Shown piece by piece: positions 27,201 through 36,258 of a stretch of DNA of 64,000 nt. Location: positions 1-64,000 of the forward strand of contig JALWRC010000043.1 in NCBI GenBank assembly GCA_027080725.1, in the 5' to 3' direction. This DNA comes from Saprospiraceae bacterium. Its GTDB lineage: Bacteria; Bacteroidota; Bacteroidia; Chitinophagales; Saprospiraceae. The translations under genes and the position numbers were made by a program. The notes beneath the pieces are model-generated. The model saw only the letters and a list, made by a program, of their open reading frames with translations. It was not told the origin of the DNA and did no database searches. Within the stretch, counting starts at the first letter, position 1; every line of letters begins with the position of its first letter.

Positions 27201-28466
27201 TTTACAGGAATCCATATTGTAGCATCCTTTGGTGTTTATTGCATCATATACCCTATAGGTAACGGTATGAACACCGGCAGGCAATTGAACCAAAGTCGCA
27301 GCTTTCATATCATGGATAAATCCACCGGGATAGACCGCATCTATAGTAATATTATTACCTTGACAGCTGTCATAGGCCGCCGGTACAGGCAACCACACAT
27401 CTCCTTGGCATTTGTATCCTCCGGATGTAGTAACGGTTATATTATCAGGACAAGTAATTACAGGAGGGATAGTATCTGCCACTTCTATTCCTTGATTAAT
27501 GACTTTAACAGTAGTGGCTCCACCACACAACTCCTGTACTGTCCAGATTCGTATCCACTTCTCCGTACAACCTACCTTACCCAGGTATACGTCATTATAA
27601 AAAGCAGATACATTGCAATAGACATCTGAAGGGGGATAAAGCGCAAAGCCACCTACGGTAGGCACACCCGTGTATTTCCAATGCGGAGCACCGTTGGGAA
27701 GGGTAGGTACCTTACCTGTAAGAACATCCGTACAAGCGATAGCCGGACTATCCTTAGTCACAGGAGGAATTGGCGGAGGAGGAACAATGCTTCCCAACAA
27801 CCAATTGGCCGGAGGCACAACAGAATCCAATTTAATCCTCTTGAGCCAAATAACAGAAGTACAAACTGCAGATTTATTGCCATACTTGTCAGTAGCCTGA
27901 TAATCTCTTTCTATTTTCTTAATAAACACAGAATCAGGTGCACATGGCTGTGGGAAGATCCTCTCATCCAATAATGTCAATGTGACATCCGAAGCCGGAG
28001 AACAGTTGTCTGTCACCGTAGGGCCAGTCCATGTATACATATCATAACAATTGAATGTATCTGTCTTGCATTCAATCACAGGAGGTAATTTGTCTTCGAC
28101 ATGTTTTATTCCCCAACAGCTGTTGCCACTTTTAGTGTCTCTGACCGTTACTTCTACATCTTTTCCAATATAAGCTGATGTGACTTTAGGACTAGTGGGA
28201 ATAACTGCTCCGTTATACTTTACTATCACTTCATACACCGCTCCGGGACAAGAGGTTGCAGTATCATTCAGTATCATTCCGGGAGTAACAACAACTTCAC
28301 AATCCTCATTAACTGATAATTGTGTATTCTTGGTACAATCCATCGAACACTGACCATAGGAGTACTGTACGACTCCAACCTGAAATAGCAAGAATAGGGC
28401 TCCCAGCATATAACCGGAAAGCCATCTTAAGCTCTGTTTTTGAAACGTAAAATTCGTTTTCTTCAT
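24231..28466 (-). CDS. Giant surface protein: HYR-like repeats, dockerin-like pair, cohesin-like domain, T9SS tail
   Basis: This exported protein has 1411 residues from the preferred ATG 28466 (MKKTNFTFQKQ). A hydrophobic signal segment ends near YSYGQ. It lacks the propeller of its paralogues and starts directly in cysteine-rich HYR-like repeats, with recurring SCWGIKHVEDKLPPVIEC, TDNC and DKYGN units. A dockerin-like pair lies near residues 1060-1112 (VNTRDLVAIQMYLLGK and ADANQNDGISTADILILRK). Next is a cohesin-like stretch (VPFRLDADAVLSGFQMGFNFD), then a T9SS tail (NVPNPF...LTIYNMEGKVALVRKV...). A surface adhesin or scaffold role is inference. The codons are AT-richer than in the 16.4 kb paralogue. 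Confidence 0.85.
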   Translation of the reverse strand: MKKTNFTFQKQSLRWLSGYMLGALFLLFQVGVVQYSYGQCSMDCTKNTQLSVNEDCEVVVTPGMILNDTATSCPGAVYEVIVKYNGAVIPTSPKVTSAYIGKDVEVTVRDTKSGNSCWGIKHVEDKLPPVIECKTDTFNCYDMYTWTGPTVTDNCSPASDVTLTLLDERIFPQPCAPDSVFIKKIERDYQATDKYGNKSAVCTSVIWLKRIKLDSVVPPANWLLGSIVPPPPIPPVTKDSPAIACTDVLTGKVPTLPNGAPHWKYTGVPTVGGFALYPPSDVYCNVSAFYNDVYLGKVGCTEKWIRIWTVQELCGGATTVKVINQGIEVADTIPPVITCPDNITVTTSGGYKCQGDVWLPVPAAYDSCQGNNITIDAVYPGGFIHDMKAATLVQLPAGVHTVTYRVYDAINTKGCYNMDSCKIKVTVEDKTAPVAVCLTNTTVSLTYDSTIHVYADVFDNGSYDDCCIDSFEVRRMDNGAACNQNVGWRKYVEFCCEDVGNTVMVAFRVWDCNKNSNTCMVSVEVQDKQGPIISCPPNLIVPCTYKFEIDSMDKYFGKVVDNKYKRKEYSLYGPFTQIYPAAISSCGIRAWTTYKNGDMFHSSIDGPLNCSAKTKINLYEDRAALDITSFKDGVAHDNCNVTITSDYQDHRNQCGVGYIRRGFHASDGSNPDAWCYQYIYFVNPKPFNADKNQIKWPTDKTLIGCMNPADIDTAVSGVPKFIAENECNLVGFDYTDEVYKFFNANVACFKVVRKWRVIDWCQFTKDNAGNNIYPQWTWDQVIKIIDNVDPTFTKLPPADTSFCSYDPDCKKGPVKLVAKGSDSCTPGSELRWEYHLDLDCDNIYDETKSGLGDSIVLDKQLPLGSHCIKFIFEDRCGNRIVKSRTFKVINCKAPIAYCKSGVVINLMPMDTDDDGVPDAGMLDVWASDVDNGSAGVCNNPITLSFDQDTSIKSIRYTCDSLGQRSVTLWVTDRLTGNQSRCKTSIIVQDNNGVCTSPLKKGTIQGLISNVSNTGLNQVDVEVQVSNLPVVKTGKDGKFTFPKMPFGGSYEVVPASASNPLKGVNTRDLVAIQMYLLGKKDITNPYLLIAADANQNDGISTADILILRKLILGKIKSLPNNKSWRFVDKAHKFQDPKNPWGFPESYHLDPFVRNMNHVDFIGVKLGDLTLDNGANGLNSGSTTRGITTIDMVTSDVALRQGEIVEVPFRLDADAVLSGFQMGFNFDADNMKFIGYESGSAALSVDNFGIKNVSRGALLMSWNNANTIHVNKGDVLFTLKFKATHSGAKLSDALRIAADQLTPEAYDAHLTMSNLSLRFTDKSAPTPRFVLYQNVPNPFVDETTISFEMPKDAPAVLTIYNMEGKVALVRKVQGVKGMNTITISTEEMNASGVMYYQLDTDGFTGTKKMVIFK

Positions 28467-28475
28467 GAGATCCAA

Positions 28476-28827
28476 TATTTTAGGGGTTAATTAAATTACA
28501 ATTACAGTATCCCCCTGCTATCAGGGACATACGAGTATAGGCCGACACAGTATCGTACACACATTAAATGTGCACTAACCATATCCGCTTTGGATCTATT
28601 ATCTTATCAGGTGAGAAGTAGGTTATAAAAAGTCATGTATGTCTCATGGAACATACATTTTCAAGTGCAAATATATAAACAATATTTAATATGTAAATAA
28701 AATCTTTCTTATTTTTTTCATACATAGGACAAAACACATAATAATTAAGTCTAATGTATAAGAACAAATCAGGTAAAAAGAATATGACATTCAAATTAAT
28801 ACATATTTATTTTTTTCTATGTGTAGG
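28476..28827. other. Intergenic region upstream of the giant surface gene
   Basis: This AT-rich stretch should hold the promoter of the gene at 24231 on the minus strand. No conserved open frame or RNA gene was seen, and no TAnnTTTG box could be assigned confidently. Confidence 0.4.
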
Positions 28828-28867
28828 CAAAAAAAAATCCCAAAATAATTTGAAATTATTTTGGGAT
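28828..28867 (-). terminator. Rho-independent terminator
   Basis: A 14-pair perfect stem (ATCCCAAAATAATT and its complement) with a three-base loop is followed by a long T run on the minus strand. It ends the gene at 28905. Confidence 0.9.
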
Positions 28868-28904
28868 TTGTGTCTAAACCCTAACAATTACTCCATGAGT
28901 AGCC

Positions 28905-30626
28905 CTATTTCTTAGCATCTTGCAGGGCTTTTATCCTATCCAAATTGTCTTTTTGGAGTGCGTCTACATTGGTTGAAGCAGCATCTCTAACCACTTTGAA
29001 GTCTTCATACCCCTTGCGTACGGCTTTGACCTCCCAGTCAAAACTGTAATTACCCTTTCCGCCAAAAAGCTCGACCACTTCAAATCCATCTTTGGATTTG
29101 TTGACAACAGCCATTCCCTTAGACGAAGCAGAAAGAGGGGTAAGCATGACGGTGTAAGCACCTGCAGCCATCGCTTTAAAGTGTCCTCTAAAAGGAACAA
29201 AGGTCTTCCCGCCCTCTAGTTTAGCCGTCCCTCTATCGTACATAGCCGCTTCCGGACCTTCAATGGCCGTATACCAGATGCGCTTGGAGTGATCTCGTGG
29301 ATCGACTTCAACGAAATTTTTAGATTGAGCAAACATTGTGGGACGACCGCTGACATATGCAAATCCTGCAACGGCGGATGTGGGGTCCTGCGGATCAAGC
29401 AATAGCACCGAACCTGTCCCGCCCCCCCCAATGAACACGTTGGGAAGCATAGAAGTGGCGTCTAAACCGGTACTGAAAACAATTTGACTCGTTGAATAAC
29501 CATTTGTTTTTCCATTTTGATAGTGATATACCCTTAAATCCACCAATTTATTCTCATCGACCTGCCAGTAGTCCCCTTGATACCACTTGGGGTGTTCGTA
29601 CATATGGCGTCCTCTCTTGTAATAAGAAGTATTCGGGATAAAATCAAGGGTATTCCACTTTAAGTATTCTTGAACATTACTAGATCTGAATGAATTGACG
29701 TATTCGCTATTATTCCCCTGACGGAACTGAAGGCCGCCGGAACCAAACTGGATTCTTGTGTTCTTGGTGACATCATTCCACCACACGAGGTTGCCATTCT
29801 CTTTCCAAATGGTGTCGGGTTGCTTTTGGATAGATTTGAGGTCTACTGTATTTCCATTGGAGAGGCTAAGTTCTGTCCCGCTAAAAGACAATTCCTGAAA
29901 TTCGTTGGTCGGGTCTGCGTCATCATCCTTAAATTTATCCGTAACAGAGCCTCCTTTAGGTACCAGCAATATCTTATCTCCATCCCGCCTCAAAGCTTGA
30001 AGTTCGTTGGTGGGGTCAAAATCTGCATCTTGGGAGGATTTCGGAATTCTGACAGTGTTACCATTTGAAATGGTTAACAAATTCCCTTTAATGGATAGCA
30101 TTTGCAACTCATTAGAAGTATCGGGATCCATCGTCACCTCTCCCCCCTGCTTTGAAAGCACCAGCTTGTCTCCATCTTTGACCGAAATGGATTGAATCTC
30201 ATTGGTCGGATCAGCATCCGCATCATTCACCTTGTCGTTAAGGGCGAAACTGGCCATAAAAGTTCCCCCCAATGGAGCTGTCCCAAAATCCTTATAGGCA
30301 CTTCCTCCCGCGGGATCAATTTCCACTTTCAGCATTGTCGGACCTCCCGAGGGATTGTTTCCGATATTAGCGCAGCTACCTGAAACTCTCGTCCCACCGC
30401 ATACTTTGAGATTAATGAGACCTAAACCCGTCGTTTTGGTCATATGGGTCTCTTGATAAAGAGTCGTACCGCCTTGGGTAATGGTAAACCGCACAGAGAC
30501 ATTGGCATCTTTGACCGGTTTATTGTCTGCTCCTCTTAATACCCCTTGCCAGTTGGGTTGAACTTGCGCCCCTGCAAAAGTCATAGCGACAAACATAAAC
30601 AATAAGGAGTAAAAAACTTTCTTCAT
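28905..30626 (-). CDS. Secreted tail-fibre-like repeat protein
   Basis: The 573-residue protein (start ATG 30626, MKKVFYSLL) has a signal peptide ending GAQ. An N-terminal beta domain follows (NWQGVLRGADNKPVKDANVSVRFTI). Residues about 135-265 hold four repeats built as DADxDPTNExQxLS..GxxLxLSxGxxV, near 137, 167, 195 and 228, a pattern common in Bacteroidota fibre-like proteins. The C-terminal region (KNFVEVDPRDHSKRIWY...EGPEAAMYDRGTAKL) resembles a domain seen at the ends of other extracellular fibre proteins, and a short helical tail follows. No T9SS domain was found. It lies 150 bases after a small T9SS gene and probably forms a pair with it. Confidence 0.6.
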   Translation of the reverse strand: MKKVFYSLLFMFVAMTFAGAQVQPNWQGVLRGADNKPVKDANVSVRFTITQGGTTLYQETHMTKTTGLGLINLKVCGGTRVSGSCANIGNNPSGGPTMLKVEIDPAGGSAYKDFGTAPLGGTFMASFALNDKVNDADADPTNEIQSISVKDGDKLVLSKQGGEVTMDPDTSNELQMLSIKGNLLTISNGNTVRIPKSSQDADFDPTNELQALRRDGDKILLVPKGGSVTDKFKDDDADPTNEFQELSFSGTELSLSNGNTVDLKSIQKQPDTIWKENGNLVWWNDVTKNTRIQFGSGGLQFRQGNNSEYVNSFRSSNVQEYLKWNTLDFIPNTSYYKRGRHMYEHPKWYQGDYWQVDENKLVDLRVYHYQNGKTNGYSTSQIVFSTGLDATSMLPNVFIGGGGTGSVLLLDPQDPTSAVAGFAYVSGRPTMFAQSKNFVEVDPRDHSKRIWYTAIEGPEAAMYDRGTAKLEGGKTFVPFRGHFKAMAAGAYTVMLTPLSASSKGMAVVNKSKDGFEVVELFGGKGNYSFDWEVKAVRKGYEDFKVVRDAASTNVDALQKDNLDRIKALQDAKK

Positions 30627-30775
30627 GATATGCAATATTTAAGTGTTGTAATCAAATTTATCCAAAATAGTATCAAACTTCGTCCTTCGTTTCCCCTGGT
30701 TGTTTCTTTAAGAATCTATCCTTGTTGTATCAGGCAATAATAAATCATAGCCCCACTCGCTTGTTCTATAAAGCG

Positions 30776-31252
30776 CTATAATTTCTCCACCTTAATCACC
30801 TTAATCATTCTATCCTTACGCCAAACATGGATAAACAGCATTCCCTTTGGAGCAAGAGTTAAATCAATAAATTGCCCACCGGCAGACAACGGTTTAACTC
30901 CCATATATCTTTGGCCCTTTTCATCTATCACGCTATATCCAAGACCGGTCTCTTCGGTAGAGATGTTTATACCGGAGAGCACCGGATTGGGAAAGGCCCG
31001 TACCTCTACATCCAAATCCACATCAATACTACCAATAATAACCAATAATTCAGGTTGGTGAAATCCTTGGGTAAGGATAAAATCTCCTGACCGGCTAGTT
31101 GAGACGGCGGCTTCGCCCAGTGTCCAATCCAAAGAATAGTTGCCGGCTTGCCCGTGACTGCCTGATGAGGCGAGAACGAAAGGAGCAAGTTGTTGGGCAC
31201 TCAATCCCCAGCCTGTCAACACGAAGAGCAAAACGATAAAAGTACATTTCAT
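30776..31252 (-). CDS. Small secreted protein with T9SS sorting domain
   Basis: The 158-residue product (preferred start ATG 31252, MKCTFIVLLFVLTG) has a signal peptide ending SAQ. A short conserved module follows (FVLASSGSHGQAGNYSLDWTLGEAAVST..FILTQGFHQPEL) and then a T9SS type A domain (VRAFPNPVLSGINIS...). This minimal architecture recurs in Bacteroidota next to fibre-like genes, as here with the gene at 28905. Function is unknown. Confidence 0.7.
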   Translation of the reverse strand: MKCTFIVLLFVLTGWGLSAQQLAPFVLASSGSHGQAGNYSLDWTLGEAAVSTSRSGDFILTQGFHQPELLVIIGSIDVDLDVEVRAFPNPVLSGINISTEETGLGYSVIDEKGQRYMGVKPLSAGGQFIDLTLAPKGMLFIHVWRKDRMIKVIKVEKL

Positions 31253-31443
31253 AAAACTCAAATAATTAATTAGTACATAAATGAATTACAATGACATATA
31301 TATATACATATATCTTAATATGGCAGGGTCAAAGCCATTTCACTTGCTAATATATGACAATATTATGGATTGCAGGTTATTTGTCGACCATTTCATACAT
31401 CAAGTCCCCTACAATCCGCCAAAAACGAGTAAAAAGTCAAAAA

Positions 31444-32436
31444 TTAATAGTCCAGCAGTCTCCAGATGCGGTCTTTGAGTTCGGAGAGACCTTCTCCGGA
31501 TACACCGGAGACCAAAAGCACTTCAAAGTTCTCCGGCAGCTCCGACAAAATCATCTCCTTCAATTCTTCGTCAAGCAAATCCGACTTTGAAAGGACAAAT
31601 AGGGCAGGTTTATCCACCAACTCAGGACTGTACTGGCGGAGTTCATTCTGAAGAATCTCAAATTGCTCATTTATTTTCTCGGCATCGGCCGGCACCATAT
31701 AAAGGAGTACACTATTGCGTTCGATATGGCGAAGGAAGCGGGATCCTAGTCCTTTGCCTTCATGAGCTCCTTCGATAATGCCCGGGATATCCGCCATAAT
31801 AAAAGAGCGGTTATCCCGGTAACTGACAATTCCCAAATTGGGAACCAATGTAGTAAAGGCATAATCGGCGATTTTGGGTTTTGCAGCAGACATTGCCGCC
31901 AGCAGGGTCGATTTTCCGGCATTGGGGAAGCCCACAAGACCCACATCAGCCAGCACCTTCAATTCCAGCACCACCCAGGCCTCCTTTCCTTCCTTGCCCG
32001 GTTGTGCGTATTGAGGTGCCTGGTTAACGGGCGATTTGAAGTGCACATTACCACGCCCCCCCATACCCCCTTCCAATAATATGAGCTCCTCTCCTGCATT
32101 TAGAATTTCACCAAGGACCTCCCCTGTTTCTGCGTCCTTGGCAACGGTCCCCAAGGGAACATCGACATAAATATCGCGGCCGTTGGCGCCGGTACTTTGG
32201 CTGGCCCCTCCCGGGCCTCCATCGTCCGCATAAATATGCTTCGAATAACGGAGAGACAAAAGGGTCCATAGCTGAGGATTACCGCGCAAAATAATATGGC
32301 CTCCTCGTCCACCATCTCCTCCATCCGGTCCTCCTCTAGGATTTCGACGGTCTCGATAATAATGACGCGAACCCGCTCCCCCTTTTCCGGAGCGGAACAA
32401 TATCTTCACGTGGTCTATAAAATTCTGATTCGCCAC
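31444..32436 (-). CDS. obg: GTPase Obg/CgtA
   Basis: Obg is an essential GTPase involved in 50S ribosome assembly. The 330-residue protein has the glycine-rich Obg fold (residues 1-158, with [10 protein letters not shown] and GGMGGRGN). The G domain follows, with G1 GFPNAGKST near 168, G3 DIPG near 215, and a G4 motif of the SKSD form near 284. The C-terminal OCT domain of some members is absent, as in other Bacteroidota. It lies downstream of adk on the same strand with a 284-base gap. Confidence 0.96.
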   Translation of the reverse strand: MANQNFIDHVKILFRSGKGGAGSRHYYRDRRNPRGGPDGGDGGRGGHIILRGNPQLWTLLSLRYSKHIYADDGGPGGASQSTGANGRDIYVDVPLGTVAKDAETGEVLGEILNAGEELILLEGGMGGRGNVHFKSPVNQAPQYAQPGKEGKEAWVVLELKVLADVGLVGFPNAGKSTLLAAMSAAKPKIADYAFTTLVPNLGIVSYRDNRSFIMADIPGIIEGAHEGKGLGSRFLRHIERNSVLLYMVPADAEKINEQFEILQNELRQYSPELVDKPALFVLSKSDLLDEELKEMILSELPENFEVLLVSGVSGEGLSELKDRIWRLLDY

Positions 32437-32720
32437 TTTCTTTTCGTTTTCTTAGGAAAATGTATCCTTTTCTTCAATATCGATGAGTTGTCTGGGGTAA
32501 GGGACACAAAATGCCAACTCCTTTGGAGAAGATTTACTCAAAAAACTCCACATCCATTTAAGGTACTAAGACGACAACCTTCTCCCCATATTATTCTCTA
32601 TAGAAGGTTAGTACAACCCAGCAGTAGAGTTCGGATGGGGCAAACGACATGTACAGCTGAAGGTCGAAAAACATCTTAGATGACATTTCTGAATGTCACA
32701 CATAATCTCTTCATAGGGCA

Positions 32721-33299
32721 CTACGCTAACACCTCCTCAAACAAGGTATTCAACCTACCGAATATCTCATCAATAGAGCCCAATCCCAACACTGTATGAG
32801 CACGGCATTGGTCATCATAATAATCGTAAACAGGTTGTGTTTGCGACTTGTACACCTCAATCCGGTTACGGATAATGCTTTCGTCATTATCGTCCGGTCG
32901 GCCGGAGGTTTTACCGCGCAACAAGATCCGGTTGACTATTTCTTCGTCGGGTACATCGAGGGCAATCAAGGCGTTTATCTTTTGCCCTTTTTGCGCCAAC
33001 ATTTGGTCGAGGGCTTCTGCCTGTGCTACGGTGCGCGGAAATCCGTCAAAGATAAATCCCTTCGCCTCCGGATGGGCTTCCACTTTGTTGTTGAGCATAC
33101 CGATGGTCACTTCATCCGGCACCAATTGGCCCTTCTCCATATAATCCTTGGCCTTTTGCCCCAGCGGAGTGTTGTTTTTCATTTCATGGCGAAACAAATC
33201 CCCTGTAGAGATGTGTACGAGCCCGAAAGCCTCCGCCAATTTTACCGCTTGTGTCCCCTTGCCGGAACCCGGAGGGCCAAAAAGTATAACATTATTCAT
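32721..33299 (-). CDS. adk: Adenylate kinase
   Basis: Adenylate kinase interconverts AMP, ADP and ATP. The 192-residue protein has the P-loop GPPGSGKGTQ at residues 7-16, the AMP-binding STGDLFRHE near 31 and the GFPRT motif near 85. The short LID (LLRGKTSGRPDDNDE) lacks a zinc site. It is part of the minus-strand block from prs to obg. Confidence 0.97.
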   Translation of the reverse strand: MNNVILFGPPGSGKGTQAVKLAEAFGLVHISTGDLFRHEMKNNTPLGQKAKDYMEKGQLVPDEVTIGMLNNKVEAHPEAKGFIFDGFPRTVAQAEALDQMLAQKGQKINALIALDVPDEEIVNRILLRGKTSGRPDDNDESIIRNRIEVYKSQTQPVYDYYDDQCRAHTVLGLGSIDEIFGRLNTLFEEVLA

Positions 33300-33403
33300 T
33301 TCCTATAGATTAATTTACAGTTGGTCATGTACTTATATCACCTCTCCGGACAGTGAAACCAAGATAGGCTCGATAATTATACACACTTACTTGAAAACTG
33401 TTC

Positions 33404-34207
33404 TCATTCACTCAAGATATCTTTTGCAAAAAGAAACCGATCCATCCAATAGTCACTTTGACGTAAGTCTTCCTCTATCACTCCGGCCCCTGTGGTACTG
33501 TGAATGATATAGATGTGCTGCCCATCATTGGAGGTCACGATGGCCACGTGACTAACCTTGTTATCCTCACCAAAAAAGACTAAATCTCCTTCTACCACAT
33601 CGTCCAAAGCCACTTTTTTACCTATGCCGGATTGTGACCTGGCCGTAGCGGGAAGATACACTTCGTCTTTCTCAAAAACATAGGTAACAAAGCCCGAGCA
33701 ATCAAAACCGAAAGGATTCTTTCCTCCATATTTATATTTTGCCCCCTTGAGCTTGCGAGCTATCTTGGCGATTTCGTCCCGCTCCTCTATCTCCTCCTTG
33801 CTCAAATACCTTTTGGTCCTTTTCTTTGTTTTTCGCTTTTTGAAAACGATATCCTCCTGTGTCACACGATCCGGCTTCCCCGGAGCGACTTTATCGGAAA
33901 CCTTAATCTGTTCCTTTTGTGTATTGGATGGCCCCGTCTTTTCCTGAGTATTCTTAGTGGGATTCGATCCGGTAGTAGTCCTAATTCTACTTTCCGAAGC
34001 ACCCTGACTATCTCGTTTCACGACTTCCCTTTTGGCCGGCTTATGCGTATGATACATGCGCCGCTCCTTCTCTGACATCCGGCTTGTATTGGCGGTGAAA
34101 TCCCTTTCGGAAGGTTGGAAAACGGCACAGGACGAAGCCATACACATGACGACAAATCCAAGTATTAATGGATGGGTCGAATATTTTTTTATTTCAGTTA
34201 TTAACAT
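33404..34207 (-). CDS. NlpC/P60 family cell-wall peptidase lipoprotein
   Basis: The 267-residue protein (start ATG 34207, chosen to avoid overlap with the upstream gene and to give a lipobox near MASSC, Cys27) has a charged, low-complexity linker (residues 30-150) rich in Lys/Thr. The C-terminal NlpC/P60 domain has catalytic Cys in GFDCSGFV, a first His in SHVAIVTS and a second His in IIHSTTG. Such enzymes cut gamma-D-Glu-diaminopimelate or related peptide bonds in murein. The Lys-rich segment before the domain may bind the wall. Confidence 0.9.
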   Translation of the reverse strand: MLITEIKKYSTHPLILGFVVMCMASSCAVFQPSERDFTANTSRMSEKERRMYHTHKPAKREVVKRDSQGASESRIRTTTGSNPTKNTQEKTGPSNTQKEQIKVSDKVAPGKPDRVTQEDIVFKKRKTKKRTKRYLSKEEIEERDEIAKIARKLKGAKYKYGGKNPFGFDCSGFVTYVFEKDEVYLPATARSQSGIGKKVALDDVVEGDLVFFGEDNKVSHVAIVTSNDGQHIYIIHSTTGAGVIEEDLRQSDYWMDRFLFAKDILSE

Positions 34208-34247
34208 GGCATTTGAATCTTTATGGTATGAAATGGCAGAACGCAGA

Positions 34248-35027
34248 CTACAGACGAATACCGAATGCATCTTTATCATCCAAAAAACGATACCGCGCCC
34301 TATAATCCAATAACGCTTGGCGAGAGGCTTTTGCGTATAAAATTACTTCATTATTTGAAGCACTCACCAAGCTATCTCCCTGAAAATCCAACACTGCAGA
34401 ATGGCCATCGTATATGAGTCCATTGCCATCCTTTCCAACGCGGTTTACCCCGATGACATAGGATTGGTTCTCAATAGCCCGCGCCACCAATAGTCTTCGC
34501 CAGGCATCTACCCGGACTTTCGGCCAGTTGGCTACATAAATCAACAGGTCATATCCCAGATCATTTCTACTCCACACCGGAAATCTCAAATCATAGCACA
34601 CCGCACAAAAAAGGGTCCAACCTCTCCACTCGAATACCTTACGGGTCTTGGCCGGGGTAAAAACTTTTTCTTCACCGGCATAACTAAAGAGATGTCTTTT
34701 GTCTTGATATGAAATAGTACCATCCGGATAAGCCAGTACACACCGATTAAAATATTGCCCATCTTCCCTTACAATCAATGAACCCAATACCAGGGCGTCG
34801 TATTTTGCTGCTTTTGCTCGCATCCAATCTATCTCAGGCCCCCTCATTTCTACCGCCAATCCTTGAGGTTTCATCGTAAAGCCGGTCAAAAACATTTCAG
34901 GTAAGACAATAAGGTCAACAGGACAAGAGAGGGTATTAAAAAAAACGTCCAACTTACGTAAGTTGGACGCTATATCTTGCCATTCAATGTCGTATTGAAC
35001 TAAAGCTATGTTCAAGTCGCGTTGCAT
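34248..35027 (-). CDS. Nitrilase-family amidohydrolase, omega-amidase-like (YafV type)
   Basis: The 259-residue protein has the Glu-Lys-Cys triad of the carbon-nitrogen hydrolase fold: LPEMF near residue 44, QDKRHLF near 109 and AVCYDLRFP near 144. The sequence DLRFPVWSRN after the Cys is characteristic of the omega-amidase/YafV branch, which hydrolyses alpha-ketoglutaramate or ketosuccinamate. ATG 35027 is chosen because the longer frame adds an Arg-rich segment overlapping rplY. Substrate is inferred from the family. Confidence 0.9.
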   Translation of the reverse strand: MQRDLNIALVQYDIEWQDIASNLRKLDVFFNTLSCPVDLIVLPEMFLTGFTMKPQGLAVEMRGPEIDWMRAKAAKYDALVLGSLIVREDGQYFNRCVLAYPDGTISYQDKRHLFSYAGEEKVFTPAKTRKVFEWRGWTLFCAVCYDLRFPVWSRNDLGYDLLIYVANWPKVRVDAWRRLLVARAIENQSYVIGVNRVGKDGNGLIYDGHSAVLDFQGDSLVSASNNEVILYAKASRQALLDYRARYRFLDDKDAFGIRL

Positions 35028-35046
35028 GAAAATTATATTTTTTGAC

Positions 35047-35646
35047 CTATGCCTCTGCCGCTGCTGCCTCCTTGGCCTCTGCGGAAGCGGCAGACTTAAG
35101 GGCACGTGGCACCTCTACCGTCGCCAATGGGATATTGGGGTGCATCATGATCTCCATACCTTCCACGACAGGGATGTCCTTGACCCGGGGCGATTCTCCA
35201 AGCCCTACATCGTGGATATCCACCACCAACGTGCTAACCAATTTGTCCGGAGTCGTCTTCACTTTGACTTTACGCACAGACTGAATCAGCTTCCCTCCCA
35301 ATTTTTCTCCCTTGGAAGGTCCTTTAAAACTAACGGGAATCTCCACCTTTACCGGTACTCCCTCCTTCAATCGAAGAAAGTCAACATGCAGCACCTCATC
35401 CGTTACAGGGTGCAGTTCGTAACTCTTCAAAATACAACGGTGCTTCTCCCCTTCCACCTCGATATCAACAAAGGTAAACTCCGGGGTATAAATCACCTCT
35501 CTCAAGTCCAACTTGGGAACGACGAAGTGAAACAATGTATCCGGACCATATACCACACAAGGCACTACCCCTTTCTTACGGGCAGCACGGGCGTATTTTG
35601 TCCCTAGATTTTCTCTTTTTTCACCTTTAACATTGACAACTCTCAT
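35047..35646 (-). CDS. rplY: 50S ribosomal protein L25/Ctc
   Basis: L25 binds 5S rRNA. The 199-residue protein is the long CTC form: the N-terminal L25 beta-barrel (residues 1-95, with ENLGTKYARAARKKGVVPCVVYG and DFLRLKEGVPVKVEIPV) is followed by the C-terminal beta domain. The tail is Ala/Glu rich. It lies downstream of prs with a 612-base gap. Confidence 0.95.
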   Translation of the reverse strand: MRVVNVKGEKRENLGTKYARAARKKGVVPCVVYGPDTLFHFVVPKLDLREVIYTPEFTFVDIEVEGEKHRCILKSYELHPVTDEVLHVDFLRLKEGVPVKVEIPVSFKGPSKGEKLGGKLIQSVRKVKVKTTPDKLVSTLVVDIHDVGLGESPRVKDIPVVEGMEIMMHPNIPLATVEVPRALKSAASAEAKEAAAAEA

Positions 35647-36258
35647 GTCTGTTTATATTTAATTTTAAACGAATACGGAAAGTCCACTTTCCCCATTATT
35701 TACAAAAGGAGTGCAAAGATATCACATTTTACGGATATCTCCCCTCTTCCCCTTATGATATTTATCAAAAAAACAATTCGCGACACATCAAATTTATCTT
35801 GCAAAAGATGAAAATAATCAATAATAATGCATTAAATTCTATATTTCACATATTTATACATTATTTTAATTATTAATATATATAACACCCTTTAAATTTT
35901 TCACCTGAATTTCAATGCGTTAGTTAGCGCGAAGGAACAAATAAGCGGAACAATGCTAAAAAAATGTATTTCTTCTCCCAAAATGAGCCCTTTACCTTTG
36001 CGATATCAATGGGATGAAGCCTTATTTCCCATGGTCATGCGGCCGGTTGACTGGTTGTCAACTGGCCGCTTCTTATACTTCCTCCTCAATTTGCTTTTGG
36101 AGAGAGTAAGGGAAAACAGCACACGAATGACATAAATGAATTTCCGGCTCTTAAACGCCTTTCCTCGTGTAGGAGATGGCAAACAGCACTCATGGCCTAC
36201 TTATCCTAAAACAAAAACACAAATTCCGGCTAATTAGAAAGACATTCCCCTATTAAAA
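35647..36258. other. Intergenic region between prs and rplY
   Basis: An AT-rich half (35700-35900) probably carries the rplY promoter on the minus strand. A strong hairpin lies at 36039-36069. The 60-residue open frame at 35953-36135 has no recognisable features and was not accepted. Confidence 0.5.
36039..36069. terminator. Strong hairpin, probable prs terminator
   Basis: GCGGCCGGTTGAC and GTCAACTGGCCGC form a 13-pair stem with a five-base loop. It lies 190 bases after the prs stop on the minus strand. The T run is weak, so a regulatory role is also possible. Confidence 0.5.

Noticed and set aside
26880-27629. 249-residue plus-strand frame
   Set aside because: Antisense to the HYR-repeat gene at 24231; composition mirrors that gene's codons.
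35953-36135. 60-residue frame between prs and rplY
   Set aside because: Crosses the strong hairpin at 36039-36069, with no homology signal.
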